Assembly: GCA_028713395.1 (NCBI GenBank) | Contig: JAQTOJ010000004.1 | Coordinates: 1 to 22,271, forward strand | Reading direction: 5' to 3' | Source: Dehalococcoidales bacterium | GTDB lineage: Bacteria; Chloroflexota; Dehalococcoidia; Dehalococcoidales; Fen-1064 | Length of the DNA: 22,271 bases | Shown here: piece after piece, positions 1-8,030 of the stretch | Layout of the letters: each line of letters opens with the position of its first letter | How positions within the stretch are numbered: position 1 is the stretch's first letter | Program-made: the position numbers and the translations under genes | Notes under the pieces: model-generated | What the model was told of the DNA's origin: nothing | Database searches by the model: none | What the model saw: only the letters and a program-made list of their open reading frames with translations

Positions 1-186
1 GTCATCATGCACGTGAATGACATCGTAGCCCTTTAGCTTTTGCAGGGCTTCGGTCCTCTTTGGGAACCGCTGGGAGTCAAGCAGGGCAATCTCTTCCGGG
101 TTAAATTCAACCCTCTTCAGCTTCCACCGGCCACTTGGCTGTGACGGACTCCAAACGACGTCCGGGGCCAGCCAGGTGGCCACCAC
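1..186 (-). CDS. Partial hypothetical protein, cut by window edge
   Basis: The minus-strand frame is open from an in-frame TAA at 196-198 to the window edge, giving 62 codons from a GTG at 184-186. The visible part starts VATWLAPDVVWSPSQPSG and ends KGYDVIHVHDD. Its base composition is GC-rich like the host genes on the right of the window. The ending 'YDVIHVHDD' resembles the DVIHVH motif found near the N-terminus of GT4 glycosyltransferases, but with so little sequence this is only a hint. No clear Shine-Dalgarno precedes the GTG, so the gene may also be a 5'-truncated remnant at the island border. Function unknown. Confidence 0.4.
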   Translation of the reverse strand, partial: MVATWLAPDVVWSPSQPSGRWKLKRVEFNPEEIALLDSQRFPKRTEALQKLKGYDVIHVHDD

Positions 187-349
187 CCCGATGATTTAAT
201 CGATTCCTTTACCACCCTAGCGAACCGTTACACGGATCGCCCACCATAAAAACCCCATCTATTGCCACCATACCACACTCACAATCCCTTGCCGGAATGA
301 CTATAGTACTATGGTAGTCTGTATTATTTTTTGATATTATGTACTCGAT

Positions 350-766
350 ATGAGATACATTTATCGGAGAAATACGGCAACAATCGCTAAGCCTGCGGCA
401 CCGGCAAACAAAACACCTGTTATCAACTCGGTAAAGAATAAATATAACTATAATCCGGCTTCATGGGCAAAAAACGATGAAAAAGCCGAATGTTTTTATG
501 TCTATGTTGAGAAACTAAATGACAATACATATTATTGTGGCAGCACTCGAGAATTACGTCCCCGAATACTTGAACATAGAGAAGGAAGAACCAAAGGCAC
601 AGCAAACAAAAATCCGATATTAAAATATTTTGAAATTGTAAAATCAAGAGAAGAAGCCGAATCTAGAGAAAAAGAACTGAGAGATCTTGATAAAAACAAT
701 CATCGTGAATTTTTACGTATTATCATCAGATGGCAAGATATTGTACGCTACATAGAATGTGACTAG
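350..766 (+). CDS. GIY-YIG domain protein, UvrC/URI-type nuclease
   Basis: The protein has 138 residues: an N-terminal extension of about 45 residues, then a GIY-YIG nuclease domain. The motif reads FYVYVEKL...TYYCGSTREL, followed by the family's Arg (RPRILEH), His and Gly (H-REGR) and a downstream Glu-rich helix (EEAESREKEL) that carries the metal-binding Glu. Proteins of this size (YhbQ/URI-like) are single-domain endonucleases of mostly unknown role; some are mobile-element nucleases. There is no evident Shine-Dalgarno before the ATG at 350, so the start is uncertain. The gene is AT-rich, unlike the host genes. Its stop (764-766) is followed in the same frame by the tail of a second GIY-YIG gene. 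It marks the left end of the accessory island. Confidence 0.75.
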   Translation: MRYIYRRNTATIAKPAAPANKTPVINSVKNKYNYNPASWAKNDEKAECFYVYVEKLNDNTYYCGSTRELRPRILEHREGRTKGTANKNPILKYFEIVKSREEAESREKELRDLDKNNHREFLRIIIRWQDIVRYIECD

Positions 767-772
767 TACCCT

Positions 773-895
773 ACCCGGGAACTGGCAACTAAACGCGAAG
801 AAGAGTTAAAAGATATCGAAAAGAAAAACCACCGCGAAATATTACGCTTGATAAACGGATTCCATGACCTGATTCGTGAACTGAATTTCGACTAA
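773..895 (+). pseudogene. GIY-YIG gene 3' remnant, copy 1
   Basis: Forty codons plus TAA encode TRELATKREEELKDIEKKNH and onward to LIRELNFD. They align without gaps to the last 40 residues of the GIY-YIG protein just upstream (about 19 of 40 identical). They are in the same reading frame as that gene, separated by its TAG and two codons (TAC CCT). No start codon or ribosome site is visible, so this is read as the surviving 3' end of a second GIY-YIG gene. It is 85% identical in DNA to the fragment at 11820-11942, with 36 of 40 residues the same. Confidence 0.8.
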
Positions 896-1004
896 TATTT
901 AGTCCACTAATCCGCATTAATCTTCTATCTCTTCATTGAGTTCTTGTCATATATTTTTAATCAATAATTACGAATACAGAATTTTGTGCTATCCATTCAT
1001 ATCA

Positions 1005-1036
1005 TTGACACTCTATCTTACGTAATGTAGTATAAT
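1005..1036 (+). promoter_or_regulatory. Probable promoter of the NACHT gene
   Basis: A perfect TTGACA lies at 1005-1010 and a perfect TATAAT at 1031-1036. Their spacing of 20 bp is long. TAGTAT at 1028-1033 would give a standard 17 bp spacer. The gene start is about 40 bp downstream. Confidence 0.5.
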
Positions 1037-1073
1037 CTCTAATAATTTACTGATGTACACATTAGGAGGATTC

Positions 1074-4000
1074 ATGGATTATCCGTTTGAAAATCTTGAT
1101 CCGGAACGCTTCCAACAATTGTGTCAATCTTTACTTACCAAAGAATTCTCAAATGTACAATGCTTACCTGTAGCACAGCCTGATGGCGGCCGAGATGCAT
1201 TGCAGTATACCAGTGTCAAAGGACAACCAACTAAATTCATTATCTATCAAGTAAAGTTCGTTCGTCGTAACGAGGTTTCACGTTCAGTTGATTGGATTAC
1301 TAAAATACTTTCCGAAGAAATTCCTAAAGTGAAAAAACTGTTAAAAACAGGGATAATGCAGTATGTTCTTATTACTAATCAAAACGGCACATCGCACTTA
1401 AATAACGGAAGTATCGATAAAGCAAATCAACTTTTCGCCAAACAAATAGGTATTCCATTTATTTGTTGGTGGAGAGACGACTTAAATCGCAGACTGGATA
1501 ACTCTTGGGATCTAAAATGTGTTTATCCGGAATTGTTAACTGGTCCCGACTTTATGCGTTACTATATTGAAGGGCAAGGCACATCAGATCAACAGAGACG
1601 CAATAAAGCTATCAGGGCGTTTATCAGTGAACAATATATGTCTGACCAACAAGTAAAATTTAAGCAAATTGATCTTCAAAATAATTTGATGTCTTTGTAT
1701 ATTGATGTACCAGTTGTTTTGTCTAGCACATCGTCTCAGTACAATAAACAACATTCCGTAGAAATGACACTGTATAACGTACAAAGAGATTCGACTTCCC
1801 AAGAGATGAGAATATCTCAAAGATATGTAAGATCCGCAAGGTCATACATGCGAGGAGTTTCTCGCGGTTCATTTACATCAATAGATGATGCGGATATTGG
1901 TCTGGCTACGTTGCTTTTACATCCTAAAGTACAAGTAAATATTCCTCATTGTGTAATTGAAGGAGCTCCTGGTCAAGGGAAATCGACTATAGTTCAATAT
2001 ATTTGTCAAATACACCGATCACGTTTATTAGGTTACAGTCATGATATCGAATCATTACCTTTATTACATACTAGTGCTCCAGTTCGTATACCAATTAAAG
2101 TAGATATTAGAGATTTTTCTGCCTGGCTAGCAGGGAGGAATCCTTTTTCCGCTTTTGAAGGTGATAAGATTCCAAACAATTGGAAAAAATCACTTGAGTC
2201 TTTTTTGGCTGCTAAAATTTCTCATTATTCTGGGGGAATGGACTTTAGCGTCGATGATTTGGTTTCGGTCATCACAAATAGTCCTACATTGATCGTTTTT
2301 GATGGTCTTGACGAAGTAGCTGACATGGCTACCCGTCAGGAAGTCGTTAACCATGTAGTAGTTGGAATAAACCGTCTAGAAGCTAATTCTGGATCAATTC
2401 AAGTTGTAGTCACAAGTCGACCCGCTGCTTTTGTTTCCTCTCCAACTTTCCCCCCTGAAAAATTTGTTTATTTTCATCTCGGATTACTCAACAGGAAGCT
2501 TATCAAACAATACGCCGAAAAATGGTTTACCGCTAAAGGATTAAATAACAAAGAACGAATAGAAGTCAATCGGATTCTTGATGAAAAACTTGATCAGCCA
2601 CATCTCAGAGACCTTGCTCGTAATCCAATGCAATTAGCAATCCTACTTACTCTTGTACATACTAGAGGGTCTTCTTTACCAGACAAGCGAACTGCTTTAT
2701 ACGATAAATATATGGAATTGTTTTTTAGTAGAGAAGCAGAAAAAAGTACAATCGTCCGCGAGCACAGGGATCTACTTTTAAGTATACATCAGTATCTGGC
2801 TTGGATATTACATTCTGAAGCTGAATCACAAAATTCTAATGGAAGTATTACAACTGAAAGACTTCAGAGTCTAGTTTCTGAGTATTTATCTAACGAAGGA
2901 CAAGATATCGCCCTTACCAACTTATTGTTTACTGGTATGATCGAACGAGTAGTTGCGCTAGTCTCTAGAGTTCAAGGAACGTACGAATTTGAAGTCCAGC
3001 CATTACGAGAATACTTTGCAGCCCGTTATTTATACGATACGGCACCATATTCACCTGCTGGAAATGAAAAAAAAGGTACTAAACCAGATAGATTCGATGC
3101 AATTGCACGTGACTTTTATTGGCTAAATGTCACACGGTTTTATGCAGGTTGTTATAGTAAAGGTGAATTACCCTCGCTAATTCATTGCCTATCTGATCTT
3201 TTAGCAGACCCACAATATGGAGTCTTGTCGTATCCTAGAGTACTATGTGCTACGTTATTAGCCGATTGGGTTTTTACTCAATATCCTAAACTTGTAAAAG
3301 AAGTAACTGGATTAATGTTGAGCGAAAATGGTCTGAGGCATCTTGCTATCTCAAATAGTAGATTGACTGGATCAATGGATCCAATATTACTACCAAAACA
3401 ATGTGGTAACCAAGAACTTCTGAAAGACATTTTGGAAACTGCCCCTATAGTACCTATTGATGATTATGGTATTCTTTTATCTCAACTTATGTCTGATAAC
3501 ACCGAGGAATATGAAAGGCACAATCTTTGGCGAGATGCACTAATTTCTTCGAATGGCAAGGAACCGTTATGGTTACTCTATGGATGTTTACTAGGTAACT
3601 TAAAAAATACACCGAGTGATGAAATATTCTCTTTATGTAAAAATGTATCCGACCAAAAGTTTATTGTTTGGGCTTTAGTTAATTCAGGTCGAATGGATTA
3701 TTTCCAGACTCATTATCATGATTTGGCCAACGCAATAGATATCATTCTTTCTGGCTCAATAGCTTATTGGAATCATGATCGTACTAAGTCTGTTTTCCAA
3801 GCTTTTACTTATTTCGCTAACCCACGTTTATATTCATTATTTATGGATTCTAATACTACAAACGTCTTTTTTGGCCCCACTAACACAGAGATTGCTGTTG
3901 ATGAATTAGTAATAGAACAAGACCCTTCAAATACTACTTCCCATCATGTTTCCGATTGTCTAGAATTTATTAAAGCCTCTCAGCAATCTAATAATATGCC

Positions 4001-4874
4001 GTTTTTAAGTTGGACAACTAGTTTAGATCCTTGGAACAACATAATCGAAACAGGTCGCAAACTCTGGGGAGAACACTGGTCTTTTTATGTGATAGCAAAT
4101 ATATCAGCTTCCATAGTTTCTAAAAAAATAACGTGTAACGATTGCGACGATATTTTCGACTCTACTAAGCTTCTCTGTGAACGCACGCGATATGCTAGAC
4201 TACATTGTAACAACAGTGTTTGGTGGGCTAAACAGTCTGAAAAAGCAATTAGTTCTAGCGAAATGTTGTTTTTCCTTCTTGTGTTGTTTACGTGGGGAAC
4301 CACCCCTATGATTGTGAAGCTGCTCAATGTTATTAATACAAAATTGCAATTACTTTCCGATGATGAATGGTTCATCCTTTTTCGCCAATTGCGAGATTCG
4401 GGAACACTCTCTCACAGGAATTATTCCACCTCATCAATAGATATTTTCCCGAATCTCAAGAGCTTCTCTTATCGAACGCTTTCTTTATTAGTTCTCCGAT
4501 TAAAACCCGAAGCTTCATCAGCTTTCGTTAACTTATATTTTTCTAAATATGAAGGAAAAGATATTGCCATTTTACAATTGTGTCAATCAATTGCATTTAA
4601 CAATCTTTATTCTAACAACGGAGATCTCAACTTATCTTTACAAATAATAAAAAACAGCTATAAATTGGGCGTTGTTTGTGAAGAATTAACAAATTCGTAC
4701 ACAATCGAAAATAAAGAGCTACCAATGGATATCGCTCTAGTTATTGCTCACGATCCATCATCATATCCTATTTTTTTACTTGCTCTTGCTGAAGCCAAAT
4801 GCAAAACTGGAGTATCTAAGATTATTGTGCCTGTTCGGCAAATTGCTGAGTCAGATTCATGGTTTGTAGAATAG
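1074..4874 (+). CDS. STAND NTPase: PD-(D/E)xK nuclease-NACHT protein, probable anti-phage defence
   Basis: The chosen ATG (1074) has AGGAGG at 1064-1069; an in-frame ATG at 1053 lies before that site and is unlikely. The protein has 1266 residues. Residues 1-140 form an Mrr-type restriction-endonuclease-like domain: FQQLCQSLL, then DGGRD (D37, D41) and Q59-V-K61, the D...QxK form of the PD-(D/E)xK centre. A NACHT NTPase follows, with Walker A GAPGQGKST at 297-305, Walker B LIVFDGLDE with D410, D413 and E414, and a sensor TSRP with R449. The C-terminal 700 residues are helical without a repeat I can name and would be the sensing part. Bacterial NACHT and Avs proteins of this layout sense phage proteins and activate the nuclease; this role is inferred here. 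It is AT-rich and convergent with the phage rep gene. A weak GAAAAC/GTTTTC hairpin at 4874-4891 overlaps the stop. Confidence 0.85.
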   Translation: MDYPFENLDPERFQQLCQSLLTKEFSNVQCLPVAQPDGGRDALQYTSVKGQPTKFIIYQVKFVRRNEVSRSVDWITKILSEEIPKVKKLLKTGIMQYVLITNQNGTSHLNNGSIDKANQLFAKQIGIPFICWWRDDLNRRLDNSWDLKCVYPELLTGPDFMRYYIEGQGTSDQQRRNKAIRAFISEQYMSDQQVKFKQIDLQNNLMSLYIDVPVVLSSTSSQYNKQHSVEMTLYNVQRDSTSQEMRISQRYVRSARSYMRGVSRGSFTSIDDADIGLATLLLHPKVQVNIPHCVIEGAPGQGKSTIVQYICQIHRSRLLGYSHDIESLPLLHTSAPVRIPIKVDIRDFSAWLAGRNPFSAFEGDKIPNNWKKSLESFLAAKISHYSGGMDFSVDDLVSVITNSPTLIVFDGLDEVADMATRQEVVNHVVVGINRLEANSGSIQVVVTSRPAAFVSSPTFPPEKFVYFHLGLLNRKLIKQYAEKWFTAKGLNNKERIEVNRILDEKLDQPHLRDLARNPMQLAILLTLVHTRGSSLPDKRTALYDKYMELFFSREAEKSTIVREHRDLLLSIHQYLAWILHSEAESQNSNGSITTERLQSLVSEYLSNEGQDIALTNLLFTGMIERVVALVSRVQGTYEFEVQPLREYFAARYLYDTAPYSPAGNEKKGTKPDRFDAIARDFYWLNVTRFYAGCYSKGELPSLIHCLSDLLADPQYGVLSYPRVLCATLLADWVFTQYPKLVKEVTGLMLSENGLRHLAISNSRLTGSMDPILLPKQCGNQELLKDILETAPIVPIDDYGILLSQLMSDNTEEYERHNLWRDALISSNGKEPLWLLYGCLLGNLKNTPSDEIFSLCKNVSDQKFIVWALVNSGRMDYFQTHYHDLANAIDIILSGSIAYWNHDRTKSVFQAFTYFANPRLYSLFMDSNTTNVFFGPTNTEIAVDELVIEQDPSNTTSHHVSDCLEFIKASQQSNNMPFLSWTTSLDPWNNIIETGRKLWGEHWSFYVIANISASIVSKKITCNDCDDIFDSTKLLCERTRYARLHCNNSVWWAKQSEKAISSSEMLFFLLVLFTWGTTPMIVKLLNVINTKLQLLSDDEWFILFRQLRDSGTLSHRNYSTSSIDIFPNLKSFSYRTLSLLVLRLKPEASSAFVNLYFSKYEGKDIAILQLCQSIAFNNLYSNNGDLNLSLQIIKNSYKLGVVCEELTNSYTIENKELPMDIALVIAHDPSSYPIFLLALAEAKCKTGVSKIIVPVRQIAESDSWFVE

Positions 4875-4972
4875 AAAACGCTAAGGTTTTCATTATTTAT
4901 GTTTTGCCAACCATATTTTTTGCATTTTCACGAACTACTTTTATTTGTTTTCGCCCTGTAAACCTCACCATA

Positions 4973-6076
4973 TTATATTGTTGATACCACCGCCATTCTA
5001 TCCAGCACGTCATTGTAGAAATTCTCTGAATTAATCACTGTTTTCAACCGGGCAGCCGCTTTTTTGATTGCCGGAATAATACCGAAAAGATTAGCTTCTC
5101 TGGCAATGGCAGATATCAGGCAACCCCTTGATTGCTTTATCAGGTGCTCAGAGATAACCTGTGGTACCTTTAACCGGAGCAGCCCGAGGCGATCACCAAA
5201 CAACCCCGCCCATGATGCCAGGTCAGACCAGAACTCTGTTAATTTCCAGCGTGAGCGTGTTTTGTCAGTCAACGATATTTCGCGAATGGTCAGCCATTTG
5301 TTGGTAGCGTAATTCCACATATCGGCCAGCGTGTGTTTTAGTGATTCCAGATTCTTGATACCAAATTCTTTTAACATACCACGCCGGAACTGAAATTCCG
5401 TTCGTACCACCACCCCTGCCCCGTCCCAACCGGCCTTGTCCCATACGTCCTTGAACCATTCTTTTTGAGACACGACTATCTCACGTGTCTTATCGTAGAT
5501 ACGACACATTATGTCACCTTTACCGATGGAGTAACCCAATATGTTCGAGTACCGGCTGTGTTGCTCGATCATGATACCGGAACGGGCGCGGCAGAATAAC
5601 TGTTGCTGGATATCTATCTTAGGCATCTCAGGAAGAGCTCTATCAACACACAGGTCAGCACGTGACACGATATCGTCTATCACCACCGCCCACAGCGAAA
5701 TAAAGCCCCATACCTCGTTGTAGGCTGTCTGATACCCTACCCTGGCTAAATATGACGATGAAAAGGTTACGTACACCTCAGGATAGCTTTTTCCGCTTTT
5801 CGCGAACCGCGCAATTGAGATATCGACATCTTCATTTTTGATAATCCACTCGTAACCGCTGGCACCTTTAGGTAAGATATTGAATTGCTTGCCGTATAGA
5901 GTAATCGGTGAACCTGTTTTCGAGAATATTTTATCTTTAGCCAGAAGTTTTTCACATTCAAGCATTTCGATATCGCGTTCAGTAAATAGATATTCCTGAA
6001 TGTTGAAACCGATCACCAGAGTGTCTATGCCGTTGTATAGAGTCTTGAACATCTTATCCCCCTTATTTGCTGTCAT
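4973..6076 (-). CDS. Rolling-circle replication initiator, Rep_trans/RstA-like (filamentous phage)
   Basis: The 367-residue protein matches the architecture of the Rep_trans (PF02486) replication initiation factors of filamentous phages and small plasmids, which nick one strand of the circular DNA. Visible motifs are GIDTLVIGFNI at 16-26, SRADLCVD at 138-145, the candidate active-site segment CRIYDKTREI at 191-200 (Y194, K196) and VVRTEFQFRR at 223-232. Two starts are possible. The ATG at 6074-6076 has AGGGGGG three to four bases upstream; the ATG nine codons in (6050-6052) has AAGGGGG five bases upstream, an ideal distance. The gene is last in the minus-strand phage operon. A hairpin can cover the first ribosome site. 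A degraded copy of its 3' end occurs at 13837-13891. Confidence 0.8.
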   Translation of the reverse strand: MTANKGDKMFKTLYNGIDTLVIGFNIQEYLFTERDIEMLECEKLLAKDKIFSKTGSPITLYGKQFNILPKGASGYEWIIKNEDVDISIARFAKSGKSYPEVYVTFSSSYLARVGYQTAYNEVWGFISLWAVVIDDIVSRADLCVDRALPEMPKIDIQQQLFCRARSGIMIEQHSRYSNILGYSIGKGDIMCRIYDKTREIVVSQKEWFKDVWDKAGWDGAGVVVRTEFQFRRGMLKEFGIKNLESLKHTLADMWNYATNKWLTIREISLTDKTRSRWKLTEFWSDLASWAGLFGDRLGLLRLKVPQVISEHLIKQSRGCLISAIAREANLFGIIPAIKKAAARLKTVINSENFYNDVLDRMAVVSTI

Positions 6077-6079
6077 AGA

Positions 6080-6105
6080 CCCCCCTGTTAGTGTGTGAAG
6101 GGGGG
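6080..6105 (-). promoter_or_regulatory. Hairpin able to mask the rep ribosome binding site
   Basis: On the minus strand six Cs (6100-6105) are followed after 14 bases by six Gs (6080-6085), which are the Shine-Dalgarno of the first rep ATG. Pairing of the arms would hide it; the same C-run could also pair with the second G-run (AAGGGGG) before the downstream ATG. A translational brake on Rep is an inference. Confidence 0.45.
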
Positions 6106-6106
6106 A

Positions 6107-6182
6107 TTCGGTTTGAACCGAATATATATTATGTCAATTAATAGTTATCGGAAATGTGGATCTACCGGCTGGCAAGCCAGCC
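6107..6182. repeat. Two inverted repeats upstream of rep
   Basis: TTCGGTT/AACCGAA (6107-6122, 2-base loop) and GGCTGGC/GCCAGCC (6167-6182, 2-base loop) are perfect 7-bp hairpins in the non-coding stretch between rep and the small membrane gene. Between them lies TTGACATAATATATA (minus strand), one of three such motifs in phage intergenic DNA. Candidates are a rep operator or promoter region, a replication origin, or the end signal of the upstream transcript. There is no U-tract, so a classic terminator is unlikely. Confidence 0.5.
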
Positions 6183-6203
6183 TTGGATGCAGCGCCGACC
6201 GCA

Positions 6204-6401
6204 TCAATCAAGGTATTGGTTGAGTTTGTTTTGTTGGTTGTTGTTTTTATTGTTTTTCTTTTTTATAAAGTTATTCTGGATGTACTCTTTAGCTAATACC
6301 GCCGATGCGTACACCATTAACAGCCCCGACAACAACCAGATACACAAAAATACCATCGTGGTAATGGATATCCACAACGGTACAAAACCATCGCTGTACA
6401 C
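6204..6401 (-). CDS. Small membrane protein, possible split-off part of the Zot/pI machinery
   Basis: The 65-residue ORF starts with GTG inside TAGTG, where TAG is the stop of the ATPase gene, which indicates translational coupling. Residues about 6-38 are strongly hydrophobic (LWISITTMVFLCIWLLSGLL, then an Ala/Val segment), and the C-terminus is rich in Lys, Asn and Gln. pI/Zot proteins usually have a transmembrane helix right after the ATPase domain, and the ATPase here has none. This protein may supply the membrane anchor in trans. That role is inferred from position and topology; no family is recognised. Confidence 0.65.
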   Translation of the reverse strand: MYSDGFVPLWISITTMVFLCIWLLSGLLMVYASAVLAKEYIQNNFIKKKNNKNNNQQNKLNQYLD

Positions 6402-6988
6402 TATTTCACCGGCGCAAAGGAATCGAAAATCGTTTGAACATAAGCCGGTTTATGGAAGATACCGTCGCGTTCCCAAACCTCATAGGCGTGAGCTACTTTG
6501 AACTTGATTTTATCTAATTCCCGCACTTCACCTTTGATGTATTTGGGCAAAACACAATACCAGGTGGCATCACGCATCTGGACATCAACCGAATTACCAA
6601 CATTACTGGAATACCCGCAGACCGTGCCCTTTTTGGGCATTTGCCAAAGACTGGTGACCAGTTCGGTCTGGTTTAGGTCCCTAGAATTCCGCGCATAAAA
6701 TATCTGGCTGCATTCGTCTACGAAAAAGGCTTTGTGTATCCAGTTTTCCTTTTTGGCTTTTAACAAGACCCATTTCATTTGTTCGTTGTCAACGCAATTA
6801 ACGCCGGTAATATCCATAACCCAGTTGACGTAGATATCTTTAGGTTCGTACGCAAACGCATAATCATGTTTATTCAGAAACTTAAAGCAGATATCCGCGT
6901 TCATTAAGGTAGTTTTGCCGGAACGCTGTATGCCGCAGTATTCGTATATTCCGTATTCGGCTTGCGGGTATGGATAATCTAAGTTCAT
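6401..6988 (-). CDS. zot: Zot/pI-like phage assembly ATPase
   Basis: The 195-residue protein is a P-loop NTPase. Walker A is GIQRSGKTT at 19-27. Walker B is KAFFVDE with D91 and E92, followed by CSQIF, as in the Zonular occludens toxin/pI family (PF05707) where the hhhhDE strand is followed by an aromatic. A later segment YSSNVGNSVDVQMRD corresponds to the arginine-finger and sensor region. In inoviruses this protein sits in the inner membrane and drives extrusion of the filament. It lacks the usual transmembrane segment and periplasmic tail. The next gene, overlapping its stop, encodes a small membrane protein. Its ATG touches the stop of the gene before it (TAAATG reading on the minus strand). 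Confidence 0.85.
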   Translation of the reverse strand: MNLDYPYPQAEYGIYEYCGIQRSGKTTLMNADICFKFLNKHDYAFAYEPKDIYVNWVMDITGVNCVDNEQMKWVLLKAKKENWIHKAFFVDECSQIFYARNSRDLNQTELVTSLWQMPKKGTVCGYSSNVGNSVDVQMRDATWYCVLPKYIKGEVRELDKIKFKVAHAYEVWERDGIFHKPAYVQTIFDSFAPVK

Positions 6989-7336
6989 TTACCCTATTCC
7001 TAATTTTCCGAGTAACCCTTTTTCCTCTTTTTCGACGTTCTCTTTAGCTGTCTTCATACCTTCAGCTTCAATTGCTCTGGTAACAGACCAACCGTCAAGT
7101 GACCGATACACCGTCACTACCCGCGGCATAACATCATCGAACATCCCCTTGAATACCCCTTTGAAATTTGAAGTTACCCCGATAAAGGCCACACTGATTT
7201 GTGCCAGCTCCTCGTTATACCGGCTATTGGTGTCCCATTGCTTGAGCATGTCTTGCGGCAGGCTATCAGGGTTTTGATATTCGTAGAGCGTTTGTGCTTT
7301 TACTTTGTCAATGAATTTTTCAATATCCTGACTCAT
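6989..7336 (-). CDS. Hypothetical phage protein, soluble, 115 aa
   Basis: The protein begins MSQDIEKFIDKVKAQTLYEY and contains no signal peptide or clear membrane helix; its C-terminus is Lys/Glu-rich and ends in LLGKLGIG, possibly an amphipathic helix. It overlaps the end of the preceding gene by 18 bp and its stop is adjacent to the Zot-like ATG, so it is translated as part of the morphogenesis block. I do not recognise the family. A cytoplasmic assembly or minor structural role beside the ATPase is plausible from context only. Confidence 0.7.
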   Translation of the reverse strand: MSQDIEKFIDKVKAQTLYEYQNPDSLPQDMLKQWDTNSRYNEELAQISVAFIGVTSNFKGVFKGMFDDVMPRVVTVYRSLDGWSVTRAIEAEGMKTAKENVEKEEKGLLGKLGIG

Positions 7337-7811
7337 TGTCGCTACCCCCGCTTACATCGGTTTCCTGCGTTTGTTCGATCGGCGTACCATCAGGATTTGT
7401 TGGTACAGGTTCACTCTTTGGCATCAGGAATTTCCACGCAAGGAAAGCTACTACAAACACGCCGGCAATAATAGCGATAATTTTCCAATCAAACTTCTTA
7501 TCAGACTTCAAAGCTCGATAGGCATGCGCCATACCATGAGTCCGCATCAGCAACATATAATCTTCACCCGGAGCATCCGGTTTATCGCCGAATATGGGCA
7601 CCGCCTGACAAGAACCCAATATTTGGCCAACGCATGGATCACCGTCAATAACACGCATCTTGTATTTGTTCGATGCAAAACAATACTGCATTTTTTTATC
7701 CAGTTCGTAAATGAAATTGTTACCATCGGGATATGTAAGGCAATCTTTGGCCGGAATTCGTTTTACCTTACCGTCCGGCATATCAAGTAGAATATTTACG
7801 TTGGTTTTCAT
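7320..7811 (-). CDS. Hypothetical single-span membrane protein of the phage
   Basis: The protein has 163 residues. The first 105 are soluble, with three Cys (C24, C44 and a later pair around GDPCVGQILGSC). One transmembrane helix follows at about 109-128 (IIAIIAGVFVVAFLAWKFLM), then a tail of about 35 residues rich in Pro, Thr, Ser and Glu. By the positive-inside rule the Lys-rich flank SDKKFDWK keeps the N-terminal domain inside. The ribosome site AAGGCGGTG precedes the ATG. Its start overlaps the stop of the gene before it (TAATG). Function unknown; it sits in the coat/assembly block. Confidence 0.7.
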   Translation of the reverse strand: MKTNVNILLDMPDGKVKRIPAKDCLTYPDGNNFIYELDKKMQYCFASNKYKMRVIDGDPCVGQILGSCQAVPIFGDKPDAPGEDYMLLMRTHGMAHAYRALKSDKKFDWKIIAIIAGVFVVAFLAWKFLMPKSEPVPTNPDGTPIEQTQETDVSGGSDNESGY

Positions 7812-8029
7812 TAGAATTTCACCGCCTTTTCATATAACTTAAAAACTGAAAATACCGAACCTACAAAAAGACATACCACCCCGATGATCATAAAGTTGTT
7901 AAGTCCGGGCGTTAAGCCTATTCCGATAGTCAGGAACATAATGCACAAGGCTATGGCAATTGATTTTGTGAAGAAATTGATCAATAGTAGTGCCAGCGTT
8001 ACAATCCACATTAGATCCAGTTGCGACAC
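7811..8029 (-). CDS. Small hydrophobic phage membrane protein, 72 aa
   Basis: The gene starts with GTG at 8027-8029, preceded by AAGGGGGG, the same G-rich ribosome site seen before rep. The 72 residues form two or three transmembrane helices (MWIVTLALLLINFF; IAIALCIMFLTIGIGL; FMIIGVVCLFVGSVFSVF) and end in a short basic tail, YEKAVKF. Small hydrophobic proteins at this position in inoviruses are minor coat proteins or morphogenesis partners. I cannot assign a specific pVI/pVII/pIX equivalent. Confidence 0.65.
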   Translation of the reverse strand: MSQLDLMWIVTLALLLINFFTKSIAIALCIMFLTIGIGLTPGLNNFMIIGVVCLFVGSVFSVFKLYEKAVKF

Positions 8030-8030
8030 T

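Noticed and set aside
196..349. Possible tRNA or attachment site at the left island border
   Set aside because: No cloverleaf, anticodon arm or T-loop motif is visible, and I found no direct repeat matching the right border near 13891.
6112..6139. dif-like site for XerCD integration (TTATGTCAATT resembles the XerD half-site)
   Set aside because: The right half matches 9 of 11 bases of the E. coli XerD arm, but the left half has no XerC resemblance. A similar motif at 11289 works as a -35 box, so a promoter explanation is simpler.
6154..6501. Plus-strand 115-codon frame opposite the Zot/small membrane gene region
   Set aside because: It lies antisense to well supported phage genes, has no ribosome site and low-complexity Phe/Leu runs; treated as a shadow.
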